A stretch of DNA of 64,000 bases from CAZWLD01 sp964634685 (GTDB taxonomy: Bacteria > Bacillota_I > Bacilli_A > Acholeplasmatales > JAEDCM01): positions 29,786 through 93,785 of the forward strand of contig CAZWLD010000004.1 of the NCBI GenBank assembly GCA_964634685.1, given 5' to 3'. Of the stretch, positions 8,681 to 16,332 are shown one piece after another. Positions within the stretch are counted from its first letter, which is position 1. Each line of letters begins with the position of its first letter. Under the pieces are notes generated by a model. The model made no database searches, had not been told where the DNA came from, and saw nothing but the letters and a program-made list of their open reading frames with translations. Position numbers and translations under genes: made by a program.

Positions 8681-9489
8681 AAAATGCGAATGAACAAATT
8701 ATTTTAAATATGTGCGAAGGATATAGCTTTATTTCAAAGAGGCCTCCCTTTACTAAAGATAATTTGCGAGAATTATATAGGATATTAAGTAAAGATTCTT
8801 TACCTAAGACAGATGAAATTAAGGATTATTATCGAACAGAAATGGTTATGATTGGTGGACATGATGGCTGTTCTATTGATAAAATCGAAGCTTGTATGGA
8901 TTCATTATTTAAATTTGTAAATGATAATTTGGAAGTTAATAATCCATTATTGCCATTTATTGCTCATTACTATTTGCTATATGTTCATCCGTATATTGAT
9001 TTCAACGGGAGAACCGCAAGAATGGTCTCCTTATGGATTAGTATGCTAATGAAAATGGAAGGATATCTTCCGACATTTATTAGCGAGGCAATTAACGATG
9101 ATAAGGCTAATTATTATAAAGCTATAGATAATTCACGAAATTCTTGTAATGACTTAACTTATTTTTTGACATATCTTTATCAGCTTTCTAATAAATATTA
9201 TCTTGTTTATAAAAATATCAATGAAATAAAAAAGAATTTAGCTAAAGAAGGGGAAGGATTGACAGCTACCGAGAGTTATTATTTAAAACGAATAATAATT
9301 AATAAGAAATATGGATGGTTTAATTACCGGGGCTTTATTAATTTTTGTGGCCTTGATATCACGAAGCAAGGAGCTTTAAAGATATTGAATAATTTTGTAA
9401 AGCACCAAATTTTACAATCAAGGATTAATTCAAAAAATGAAAAAATCTTCATTATGAATGAAGACTTTCTTAAATATGAACTGAATTGA
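8677..9489 (+). CDS. Fic-domain AMP-transferase, catalytic part (-1 frame)
   Basis: A 270-residue frame entered at GTG 8677 or by a -1 slip from the upstream frame. The catalytic loop HPYIDFNGRTAR (His104 of this frame) matches HxFx(D/E)xNGRxxR, with Tyr in place of the usual Phe. The flap and preceding helices are present, and a C-terminal winged-helix-like segment (about 200-265) is typical of larger Fic proteins. Fic enzymes transfer AMP or related groups onto Ser/Thr/Tyr of target proteins. The inhibitory motif expected in the same chain is in the upstream frame, so one split gene of about 406 codons is the best reading. No toxin-antitoxin partner is evident. There is no ribosome site before GTG 8677 other than the poly-A run. 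Confidence 0.7.
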   Translation: MKNANEQIILNMCEGYSFISKRPPFTKDNLRELYRILSKDSLPKTDEIKDYYRTEMVMIGGHDGCSIDKIEACMDSLFKFVNDNLEVNNPLLPFIAHYYLLYVHPYIDFNGRTARMVSLWISMLMKMEGYLPTFISEAINDDKANYYKAIDNSRNSCNDLTYFLTYLYQLSNKYYLVYKNINEIKKNLAKEGEGLTATESYYLKRIIINKKYGWFNYRGFINFCGLDITKQGALKILNNFVKHQILQSRINSKNEKIFIMNEDFLKYELN

Positions 9490-9499
9490 TTGAATAATA

Positions 9500-10795
9500 T
9501 CAGAAATTAAAAATGTTTTCATCAAGTAAAAAATCAAATAATCCAATTATATATACACCATAATCGTTATAATGCGGCTTGATTGCATCCTTGGTAATAA
9601 TAATCTTTTTAAAGCCATCCCTGATGTGAAGAAGCGATTTTTGTTCTTGTGATATTTTTTCTTGTGAATCAATGGTGTATGCGACTTGAACATAATATCT
9701 TTTATCTGCTTGATTACATACGAAATCAACTTCTGTTTTCTTTATTACACTCTTTCCTTTGTCGTTTTTTTCATATAGTTCAACAACCCCAACATCAACG
9801 TTGTATCCACGCATTACAAGTTCATTATAGACAATGTTTTCCATTAGTCGAGGTAGTTCAAGTTCTCTGAAGTTTAATCTTGCATTTCTTAATCCCATAT
9901 CTGAAAAATAATATTTGAGTGGAGAATTAATATACCCTTTCCCCATAATATCATAACGCTGAGGAGTTGATATTAAAAAAGAGTCTGCAAAATAATCAAT
10001 ATATTTTTTTATTGTATCCGGATGGATTTTTACATGTTTAATTGAATCAAAGGTATTAGAAAGCTTCAATGGATTTGTCAATGAACCGATTGAAGAAGCT
10101 AAGAAGTTTAAGAGTTCACCCAATTCATCAACATTGATTATTTTGTTTCGATCAAGAATATCAATTAAATATGTTTCTTCAAAAATAGTGGATAGATATC
10201 TTACTTTATCAGAATCATTTTTAAATTCAAATAGTTTTGGTAGTCCGCCATAAATGGCATATTCATTATAAGCTTCATCAATTGATCCATTGAAGACTTG
10301 GATAAATTCCTTAAAGGATAGAGGGTTAACATGAATTTGCCAGCCTCGTCCCCTAAATTCAGTGATAATATCCTTGGATAAAAACTTTGCATTACTTCCT
10401 GTAACATAAACATCGAAGTTCTCTTTTCTTAAATAGCCATTTAATACAGCCTCAAAATTATCCAATAATTGTATTTCATCTAAAAGAAGATAATACATAT
10501 TATTATCGACAATTTTATTTTTAACATAGTTATTGAATTTTTTAGGATTAACTTTTCTTTTTTCAATATTAATATCTAGATAATCTTCATCGATTAAGTC
10601 TAAATAATCTTGCGAATCAAAAGCAAATTTAATTATATGGCTATCATCAACATTATTTTGAAGTAAATATTCGTAAAATATCTCAAATAAAAGAAATGAT
10701 TTTCCAGAACGTTTAAGTCCAGTTATAACTTTAATTAATCCATTATTTTTGGAATCAATTAATTTATTTAAATAAAAATCTCTCTTAATTTTCAT
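9500..10795 (-). CDS. AAA+ ATPase with C-terminal DUF4143 domain (copy 1)
   Basis: A 431-residue member of the ATP-binding DUF4143 family. The Walker A motif is GLKRSGKS (26-33) and the Walker B is YYLLLDEIQ. A sensor-like YVTGSNAKFL follows, and the C-terminal third carries the DUF4143 domain with a PD-(D/E)xK-like EVDFV ... YYVQV pattern. The family is common and usually solitary, and its physiological role is not established. GTG 10804 would overlap the ribosome site GTGAGG, so ATG 10795 is the likelier start. The gene converges on fic. It is distantly related to the genes at 18256 and 61683; this one lacks their EGARxVGK Walker A context. Confidence 0.8.
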   Translation of the reverse strand: MKIKRDFYLNKLIDSKNNGLIKVITGLKRSGKSFLLFEIFYEYLLQNNVDDSHIIKFAFDSQDYLDLIDEDYLDINIEKRKVNPKKFNNYVKNKIVDNNMYYLLLDEIQLLDNFEAVLNGYLRKENFDVYVTGSNAKFLSKDIITEFRGRGWQIHVNPLSFKEFIQVFNGSIDEAYNEYAIYGGLPKLFEFKNDSDKVRYLSTIFEETYLIDILDRNKIINVDELGELLNFLASSIGSLTNPLKLSNTFDSIKHVKIHPDTIKKYIDYFADSFLISTPQRYDIMGKGYINSPLKYYFSDMGLRNARLNFRELELPRLMENIVYNELVMRGYNVDVGVVELYEKNDKGKSVIKKTEVDFVCNQADKRYYVQVAYTIDSQEKISQEQKSLLHIRDGFKKIIITKDAIKPHYNDYGVYIIGLFDFLLDENIFNF

Positions 10796-11081
10796 TATTA
10801 ACACCTCACAAGAAATTTTAAGGGTTTACCCATATTTTTTTCAATAATATTTTACTATAAAAAAAAGATAAAATCTACAATTAAGATATATAGGAGAAAT
10901 CAACATAATAAATGTGAAGGTTAAAAAATTTATACTACTTATATTTCTGTCATTTGCTCTTATAATCATACTGCGTAAGAAAAATAGCGTTTATAAAGTG
11001 AATTAGATGGAAATGATTTTATCTATTTTCAAAAAGAACTTTAGCTTCCAAGGATTACAATCCTAGGGCGATAGGTCTTTT
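10796..11081. other. Intergenic region with a weak 30-codon ORF
   Basis: No firm gene. GGGTTTACCC (10822-10831) is a perfect palindrome just upstream of the leftward ATPase and could be an operator. A 30-codon frame from GTG 10914 to 11006 encodes a hydrophobic peptide (FILLIFLSFALII core) but its nearest AGGAG is 17 bases away. AGGATT and AATCCT around 11050-11063 form a tight inverted repeat. Confidence 0.35.
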
Positions 11082-11109
11082 TTTACATTTTCTTTACAAT
11101 TTATTTACT
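11082..11109 (+). promoter_or_regulatory. Pho box (PhoP-binding direct repeats) upstream of pstS
   Basis: TTTACA (11082-11087), TTTACA (11093-11098) and TTTACT (11104-11109) repeat at exact 11-base intervals, the organisation of TT(A/T/C)ACA PhoP boxes. They lie about 45-72 bases before the start predicted from TATAAT 11142-11147. The binding regulator is inferred to be the PhoP encoded at 15667. Confidence 0.75.
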
Positions 11110-11141
11110 CAATTATGTAGGATTCAATTTTTCTTCTTGTT

Positions 11142-11147
11142 TATAAT
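11142..11147 (+). promoter_or_regulatory. -10 element of the pst operon promoter
   Basis: TATAAT with no good -35, as expected for an activator-dependent promoter. AAGGAG (11156-11161) lies between it and the pstS ATG. Confidence 0.6.
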
Positions 11148-11173
11148 GGTAGCTGTAAGGAGAAGATAAAATA

Positions 11174-12097
11174 ATGAAAAAAATTATATTTAGCATTGCC
11201 ATGGTCTTAGTTGCCTTTGGCGGAATTCTTGGTTTATCAGCATGTGGAACTAAGGATGAAGAAATTAAACTATACACACGTGACGTAACAAGTGGAACCA
11301 GAGATGGCTTCTTTACGGGAATTGGTTTTAGTGAAGCAAAAGAAGATAATGGACCTTTAAAGGCTGGATACATTGAGGTTGCATCAAATGGTGATATGAT
11401 AACAGCTATTAAAGGAGATCAATACGGAATTGGATATATCTCATTATCATCACTAGCAGATTCTGGATTAAAAGGCTTAGTATATGAAAATGTCGACCCA
11501 ACTGAAGCAAATGTTCTAAATGGAACCTATAAGCTTACAAGAAACTTCAATTATTGCTTAAGAGCAGAATACAGCAACGAGAAAAACGAACAAATAATAA
11601 AAGCCTTTGTAGCATATTTGAGTACAGTTGAAGGCAAAGCAACAATCAAAGACAAGGGTGGAATCCTTGAAACATCTTCAAGTGATAAGTCTTGGGAAGC
11701 AATTAAAGCTGATTACCCAATCGCAAGTTTAGACAATTCAGGTGTTACAATCAATGTTGGTGGATCAACATCAGTTAAATCAATTGTTAGTGCCTTACTA
11801 TTGGAATTCTCAAGTAAATGCGGAAATTTCAAATACAACTACAATCCAACGGGATCATCAGATGCCTATAAGCGAACAAACGGGAATGACAAGGATTCAA
11901 CAAACGCTTGTGATTTAGCCTTCGCTTCTCGTGAATTTAAAGCTGAAGAAGCAATGGACGCAAGCCTAAAGGGAAAAATGTGTATTGATGCAATTGTAGC
12001 TGTAGTCAATAAAAACAATAAAGTAACTAGCGTAACGGCTGCGGTGTTAAAATCAATATATAAAGGTGAAGTCGCTAAGTGGAGTGAGGTAAAGTAG
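11174..12097 (+). CDS. pstS: Phosphate ABC transporter substrate-binding lipoprotein PstS, halves in swapped order
   Basis: The extracellular phosphate-binding lipoprotein, 307 aa, with lipobox LSACG (Cys25). Its order is unusual. Residues 32-170 (YTRDVTSGTRDGFF, YGIGYISLSSL, YKLTRNFNY, YLSTVEGK) match what is normally the C-terminal half of PstS. Residues 190-307 (NVGGSTSVKSIV, ASREFKAEE, IVAVVN, LKSIYKGEVAKWSEV) match what is normally the N-terminal half. In ordinary PstS the GSTSV segment comes first and the SGTR segment second. This looks like a circular permutation that keeps both phosphate-binding loops. It heads the pst operon behind a Pho box, and pstC, pstA and pstB follow. The function call is firm from context; the permutation is my reading of motif order. 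Confidence 0.88.
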   Translation: MKKIIFSIAMVLVAFGGILGLSACGTKDEEIKLYTRDVTSGTRDGFFTGIGFSEAKEDNGPLKAGYIEVASNGDMITAIKGDQYGIGYISLSSLADSGLKGLVYENVDPTEANVLNGTYKLTRNFNYCLRAEYSNEKNEQIIKAFVAYLSTVEGKATIKDKGGILETSSSDKSWEAIKADYPIASLDNSGVTINVGGSTSVKSIVSALLLEFSSKCGNFKYNYNPTGSSDAYKRTNGNDKDSTNACDLAFASREFKAEEAMDASLKGKMCIDAIVAVVNKNNKVTSVTAAVLKSIYKGEVAKWSEVK

Positions 12098-12114
12098 TCT
12101 TCGGACTACTTTTT
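12091..12114 (+). terminator. UUCG-capped hairpin at the pstS/pstC junction
   Basis: AAAGTAGTC (12091-12099), loop TTCG and GACTACTTT (12104-12112) followed by TTT, overlapping the pstS stop. It is probably a partial terminator or 3' stabiliser that raises pstS over pstCAB expression. Confidence 0.65.
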
Positions 12115-12119
12115 GGCTT

Positions 12120-13046
12120 ATGGAAAATATAAAAAGAAAAACAATTATTGATAAAATCATTCGCTATGCCTTTCTTGCAATTACCTGCTTATGTTCGCTT
12201 TGTGTTATTTTTATAGCTATCTTTATTTTTATCAAGGGCTTAACGCCATTCTTCAAAAAATATGAAATAAATGGTTCGTACTATCGTGTTAATTTTTGGA
12301 AATTTATTACCGGAAATACCTGGTTTAAAAGCCCAAATATTTATGGGGCTGGATACATTATTATTAATACCATTATTGTGACGACCTTGTCTCTTTTGAT
12401 AGCCTGCCCGATATCGATATTAACAGCCCTATTTATCTCGAAGATTGCCCCGAAAAGACTATCAATTATTTTGAACTCCATTATTGAATTATTATCGGGA
12501 ATCCCATCGATTATTTACGGTTTATTTGGGGCCGGTATAATCACCCAAATTGTTAGTAATTTAGGAGCTTTCTTTGGCATCCAAACAGCTGGAGGAATAT
12601 CCCTTCTTTCCACGGTTTTAGTATTAGCAATTATGATTCTCCCAACTATTACAATGATATCTGTCACATCAATTAACAGTGTCAATAATTCCTTGATTTT
12701 AGGATCCCTAGCCCTTGGGGCCTCAAAAACACAAACGAATTTCAAGGTTGTATTAACGAGCGCTAAATCGGGTATATTTTCAGGAATTATTTTAGGTGTT
12801 GGTAGAGCCTTAGGTGAAGCAACAGCGGTTTCGATGGTCTGTGGAAACAGTGGTAGCGGTCCGAATATTGGGTTATTTGATATTACGAGAACCTTGACAT
12901 CGACTATGCTTCAGGGAATCCACGAAACAACGGGGATGGATTATGATATTCGTTTTTCAATTGGTCTTTTATTAATTGTAATTATTATTATAACAAATGT
13001 TCTTTTAAATTTTATTAAGAATAGGATTGGTCGCCAAAATGGATAG
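12120..13046 (+). CDS. pstC: Phosphate ABC transporter permease PstC
   Basis: A 308-residue inner-membrane permease with six predicted membrane helices. The family signature ISGIPSIIYGLFG-type segment (LLSGIPSIIYGLFGAGI) and the EAA-like loop SLALGASKTQTNFKVVL are present, as is the downstream LGEATAVSMVCGN. It pairs with PstA to form the phosphate channel. There is almost no ribosome site before ATG 12120 and a hairpin lies just upstream, so its expression should be lower than pstS. The stop overlaps the pstA start by eight bases. Confidence 0.9.
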   Translation: MENIKRKTIIDKIIRYAFLAITCLCSLCVIFIAIFIFIKGLTPFFKKYEINGSYYRVNFWKFITGNTWFKSPNIYGAGYIIINTIIVTTLSLLIACPISILTALFISKIAPKRLSIILNSIIELLSGIPSIIYGLFGAGIITQIVSNLGAFFGIQTAGGISLLSTVLVLAIMILPTITMISVTSINSVNNSLILGSLALGASKTQTNFKVVLTSAKSGIFSGIILGVGRALGEATAVSMVCGNSGSGPNIGLFDITRTLTSTMLQGIHETTGMDYDIRFSIGLLLIVIIIITNVLLNFIKNRIGRQNG

Positions 13047-14226
13047 AAAAAGAAAAGATTTAATCTTAAATATTATTACTTATCTTTGCTCATCATTTTC
13101 GATTATCGTTTTGTTTGGCTTAATTATTTTCTTATTTTCAAGAGGAATAGGTAATCTATCCTTTAATATGTTGACAAAAGATTATTATGAAACCCCATAT
13201 TTTGCCTATGTTGAGGAAAGCAGTAGCTTTGATCTTTTTGATAAAGATGGGATTTATTACTCTAAAAATTTTGGAATAGGTCTAAAGGATTCATATGATT
13301 TAGAAAAAAATGCGGTTGTTGAGATTGCTTATATTGATAATTTATCTCCTTTAAAAAATGCGATTTCTCATAGTGGTGGGCGTCTCGAGGTTAAGGTTGG
13401 ACAAATAATCAAAAGAATCCAAGTTAAAAATGGTGAAGAGATTAAAATTGAAACGCAAAGAAGCGGAGCCGAAGCGATGCGCGATGCTTTAGATTTTGGT
13501 TCGGAGATAACCGAATTATATTATCTTGATATGGGCGGCGGAATCAGAGGTTCGCTTTTATCGACCCTTTATTTGATTGGATTAACCTTAATCATTGTTA
13601 TGCCAATCGGCATAATTGCGGCAATTTATCTAGCGCTATATTCCAAACAAAATACCTTTGTTAAGGTATTGCGAAGCTTAATTGATATGATTTCGGGAAT
13701 TCCATCAATCATTTTTGGTTTGATAGCAATAATAGTCTTTATTCCGATTGTGAGTGGCATAACTAAGAATAATGGTGGAAGTATCATTTCGGGTGCCTTA
13801 ACTTTATCGGTTATGTTGTTACCGACTGTTATTAGAACAACAGAAGAGGCTATCAATAATATTCCCAAAAGCTATAAAAGTGCTTCTTTAGCCTTAGGAG
13901 CCTCGGAAACCCAAACGACCTTTAAGGTTATTCTTCCAAACGCTTTACCAGGAATCTTAACATCAATATTGTTGTGTATCGGACGTATAATTGGTGAAAG
14001 TGCAGCTTTAATTTTTGCCATTGGAACGGCTATTCAGGACCAAATTGATATCACAAAGGGCTCGACAACCTTAGCTGTTCATATTTGGAGTGTAATGTCG
14101 GGGGAAAATCCTAATTATGGGCAAGCCTGTGCTATTTCATTAATTATCCTAATGATTGTCTTATTATTAAATATTTTAGTAAAATTAGTTAGTAAAAAGC
14201 TAAATAAATTTGAGGTGAAACAATGA
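13039..14226 (+). CDS. pstA: Phosphate ABC transporter permease PstA with a large extracellular insertion
   Basis: The second pst permease. The C-terminal two thirds is canonical: MISGIPSIIFGLIA, the EAA loop SASLALGASETQTTFKVIL, and IGESAALIFAIGTA. It is about 395 aa, roughly 100 longer than usual, because about 125 residues (37-165) separate the first membrane helix from the transport core. The insertion contains YYSKNFGIGLKDSY and IKRIQVKNGEE, is soluble in character and probably sits outside the membrane. ATG 13039 overlaps the pstC stop (ATGGATAG). An in-frame TTG at 13027 is less likely. The insertion's role is unknown; it could contact the unusual PstS. Confidence 0.88.
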   Translation: MDRKRKDLILNIITYLCSSFSIIVLFGLIIFLFSRGIGNLSFNMLTKDYYETPYFAYVEESSSFDLFDKDGIYYSKNFGIGLKDSYDLEKNAVVEIAYIDNLSPLKNAISHSGGRLEVKVGQIIKRIQVKNGEEIKIETQRSGAEAMRDALDFGSEITELYYLDMGGGIRGSLLSTLYLIGLTLIIVMPIGIIAAIYLALYSKQNTFVKVLRSLIDMISGIPSIIFGLIAIIVFIPIVSGITKNNGGSIISGALTLSVMLLPTVIRTTEEAINNIPKSYKSASLALGASETQTTFKVILPNALPGILTSILLCIGRIIGESAALIFAIGTAIQDQIDITKGSTTLAVHIWSVMSGENPNYGQACAISLIILMIVLLLNILVKLVSKKLNKFEVKQ

Positions 14227-14972
14227 CAGAAGCTTTTAAAATTGAAAATGTCAATTTATCCTATGGTGAAAAGCATGTTTTAAAGGATGTAAGTATTGAT
14301 TTATATAAAAATAAAGTGACAGCCTTTATTGGCCCATCTGGCTGCGGTAAATCAACATTGCTAAGGTGCTTGAATCGGATGAATGACTTAATTGAAAATT
14401 GTCAAATAACGGGGAGTATTAAATATAATGATTGTGATATTAATGTCATCAATCCGATGGAATTAAGAACGAACGTGGGAATGGTTTTTCAAAATCCCAA
14501 TCCCTTTCCAATGTCCATCTTTGATAATATTGCCTATGGCCCGCGCTGTCATGGCATTAAAAACAAGGCTAAGCTCAATGAGATCGTTGTCGATGCTTTA
14601 AAAAAAGCGGCAATTTATGATGAGGTTAAGGATAGGCTAAAGGATTCAGCTCTTTCATTATCGGGAGGCCAACAACAACGTCTTTGTATTGCAAGAACGA
14701 TAGCGATGCATCCGGATGTGATTTTGATGGATGAGCCAACAAGTGCCTTAGACCCAATCGCAACATTGAAAATTGAAGAATTAATCGATGAATTAAGAAA
14801 AGAATACACGATTATTATTGTGACCCATAACATGCAACAGGCCACAAGAATTTCGGATTATACGGCCTTTTTCATGTTAGGTGAAATCATCGAATATAAT
14901 AAAACCGAGGAATTATTTAAAAATCCTAAGGAAAAGAAAACAGAAGATTATATCACAGGAAGGTTTGGATAA
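14223..14972 (+). CDS. pstB: Phosphate ABC transporter ATPase PstB
   Basis: A 249-residue ABC ATPase energising phosphate uptake. It has Walker A GPSGCGKS, the PstB-specific RCLNRMNDL after it, the Q-loop MVFQNPNPFPMS, signature LSGGQQQR, Walker B VILMDEPTSALDP and the switch THNMQQATR. All catalytic residues are intact and the length is typical. The start overlaps the pstA stop as ATGA. phoU starts two bases after its stop, so the four transport genes and phoU are tightly coupled. Confidence 0.95.
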   Translation: MTEAFKIENVNLSYGEKHVLKDVSIDLYKNKVTAFIGPSGCGKSTLLRCLNRMNDLIENCQITGSIKYNDCDINVINPMELRTNVGMVFQNPNPFPMSIFDNIAYGPRCHGIKNKAKLNEIVVDALKKAAIYDEVKDRLKDSALSLSGGQQQRLCIARTIAMHPDVILMDEPTSALDPIATLKIEELIDELRKEYTIIIVTHNMQQATRISDYTAFFMLGEIIEYNKTEELFKNPKEKKTEDYITGRFG

Positions 14973-14973
14973 A

Positions 14974-15612
14974 ATGAAGCTAGAAGAAGAAATTGAACAC
15001 TTAACACAAATGGTTGTTAAAATGGCGGATGTTGTGTTAGATAATTTAAGAATTGCTTTAGAGATTTATTATCAATATGATGAGACGAAAATTGAATTAA
15101 TCAATGATGATTTAGTTGATATGCACGAGCGATTGATTGAAGAAATGTGCTTGAATATTATGCTTAAGGAACGACCTTATGCTAAGGATTTACGAAAGGT
15201 TTCAGGAATTTTGAAATTAGTTGAGGATATTGAACGCTTAGGAGATCATGCCGAAGACATTAGAGATTTTGCGGTTAAAATCAGTAATGCAAGTCATCAT
15301 AAGATACCAAAGCTTGATGAAGCCATTACCATTACCTTAAAAATGGTAAATGATAGTATTTTGAGCTTTGTGAATAAGGATATCAATTTAGCTAATGATG
15401 TTATTAAGCGTGATGATTTAGTTGATAAATTATACAATGAGTGTCTAGATATTATTATTGAAAACAATAAAAAAGACTATAGTAGTGAATTTTCAATCTA
15501 CACAACGTTGATTGTCAAATATATTGAAAGAATTGCCGACCACGCCGTTAATGTCGCTGAATGGGTTATCTATATCCTAAGTGGATATCACAAGGATAAA
15601 CAAATATTCTAA
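14974..15612 (+). CDS. phoU: Phosphate signalling protein PhoU
   Basis: A 212-residue all-helical protein with the two PhoU repeats; acidic metal-binding-type clusters are seen in KLVEDIERLGDHAEDI and in YIERIADHAVNVAEW (the ExxxD hallmark in both halves). PhoU links PstSCAB activity to PhoR so that the regulon is off when phosphate is plentiful. ATG 14974 has AGGAAGG at 14957-14963. In-frame upstream starts inside pstB were rejected because they lack a ribosome site and would overlap deeply. Confidence 0.92.
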   Translation: MKLEEEIEHLTQMVVKMADVVLDNLRIALEIYYQYDETKIELINDDLVDMHERLIEEMCLNIMLKERPYAKDLRKVSGILKLVEDIERLGDHAEDIRDFAVKISNASHHKIPKLDEAITITLKMVNDSILSFVNKDINLANDVIKRDDLVDKLYNECLDIIIENNKKDYSSEFSIYTTLIVKYIERIADHAVNVAEWVIYILSGYHKDKQIF

Positions 15613-15666
15613 TTTATCTTGCAAAAGAAGATAAAAAAGATAATAATAGAGGTGGGAGATGATAAA

Positions 15667-16332
15667 ATGGAAGGTTTAATTTATTCGGTTGAGGATGACA
15701 AGGACATCTCAAAAATCATCAATTTGACCTTGTCTAAGCAAGGGTATACCGTAAAATCATTTTATGATGGAGAATCGTTTTTTAAGGCTTTATATAGCGA
15801 AAAACCGGATATGATTTTACTAGATATGATGCTTCCGGATTATGATGGCTTAGAAATATTAAAAATAGTTCGAGCAAATAAAAATTTTGATGATGTTTTT
15901 ATTATGATTATCTCCGCTCGAATTATGCTTACTGATAAGGTTGATGGTCTTGATTATGGAGCTGATGATTATATCGAAAAGCCCTTTGATATTTTGGAAT
16001 TAATGTCGCGTGTTAATTCGAAATTTCGAAGAATAAAGAAGAATAATATCTTGTCTTATGGCAATTTACGTTTAGATAAGGAATATCACAAGGCTTATTA
16101 TGATGATGATTTGATTGAATTAACCTTAAAGGAATTTGAAATTTTAGAATTATTAATCAAGAGCCAAGGAAAGGTCGTCACAAGAGAAGAAATATTAAAT
16201 GAAATTTGGGGCGATAATGAGGATTTGCAGACGCGAACGATTGATATGCATATCAAGTCTCTTCGAAAAAAAATTGGCCATGATGATATTATAGAAACCA
16301 TTTATGGGGTTGGATATCGGGTGAAATTATGA
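15667..16332 (+). CDS. phoP: PhoB/PhoP-family response regulator
   Basis: An OmpR-family regulator of 221 aa. The receiver domain has the acidic pair in SVEDDKD, phosphoacceptor Asp in LLDMMLPD (about residue 52) and the conserved Lys in YIEKPFD. The C-terminal winged helix carries LTLKEFEILELL and TIYGVGYRVKL. It is likely the activator that binds the three TTTAC repeats upstream of pstS. GAGGTGGGAG precedes ATG 15667; a longer frame from 15619 lacks a ribosome site. The stop overlaps phoR as ATGA. Confidence 0.9.
   Translation: MEGLIYSVEDDKDISKIINLTLSKQGYTVKSFYDGESFFKALYSEKPDMILLDMMLPDYDGLEILKIVRANKNFDDVFIMIISARIMLTDKVDGLDYGADDYIEKPFDILELMSRVNSKFRRIKKNNILSYGNLRLDKEYHKAYYDDDLIELTLKEFEILELLIKSQGKVVTREEILNEIWGDNEDLQTRTIDMHIKSLRKKIGHDDIIETIYGVGYRVKL

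Noticed and set aside
11082..11109. TTTACA repeats as ordinary -35 hexamers
   Set aside because: Three copies at exact 11-base periodicity upstream of pstS fit a Pho box; none is 16-18 bases from the TATAAT at 11142.
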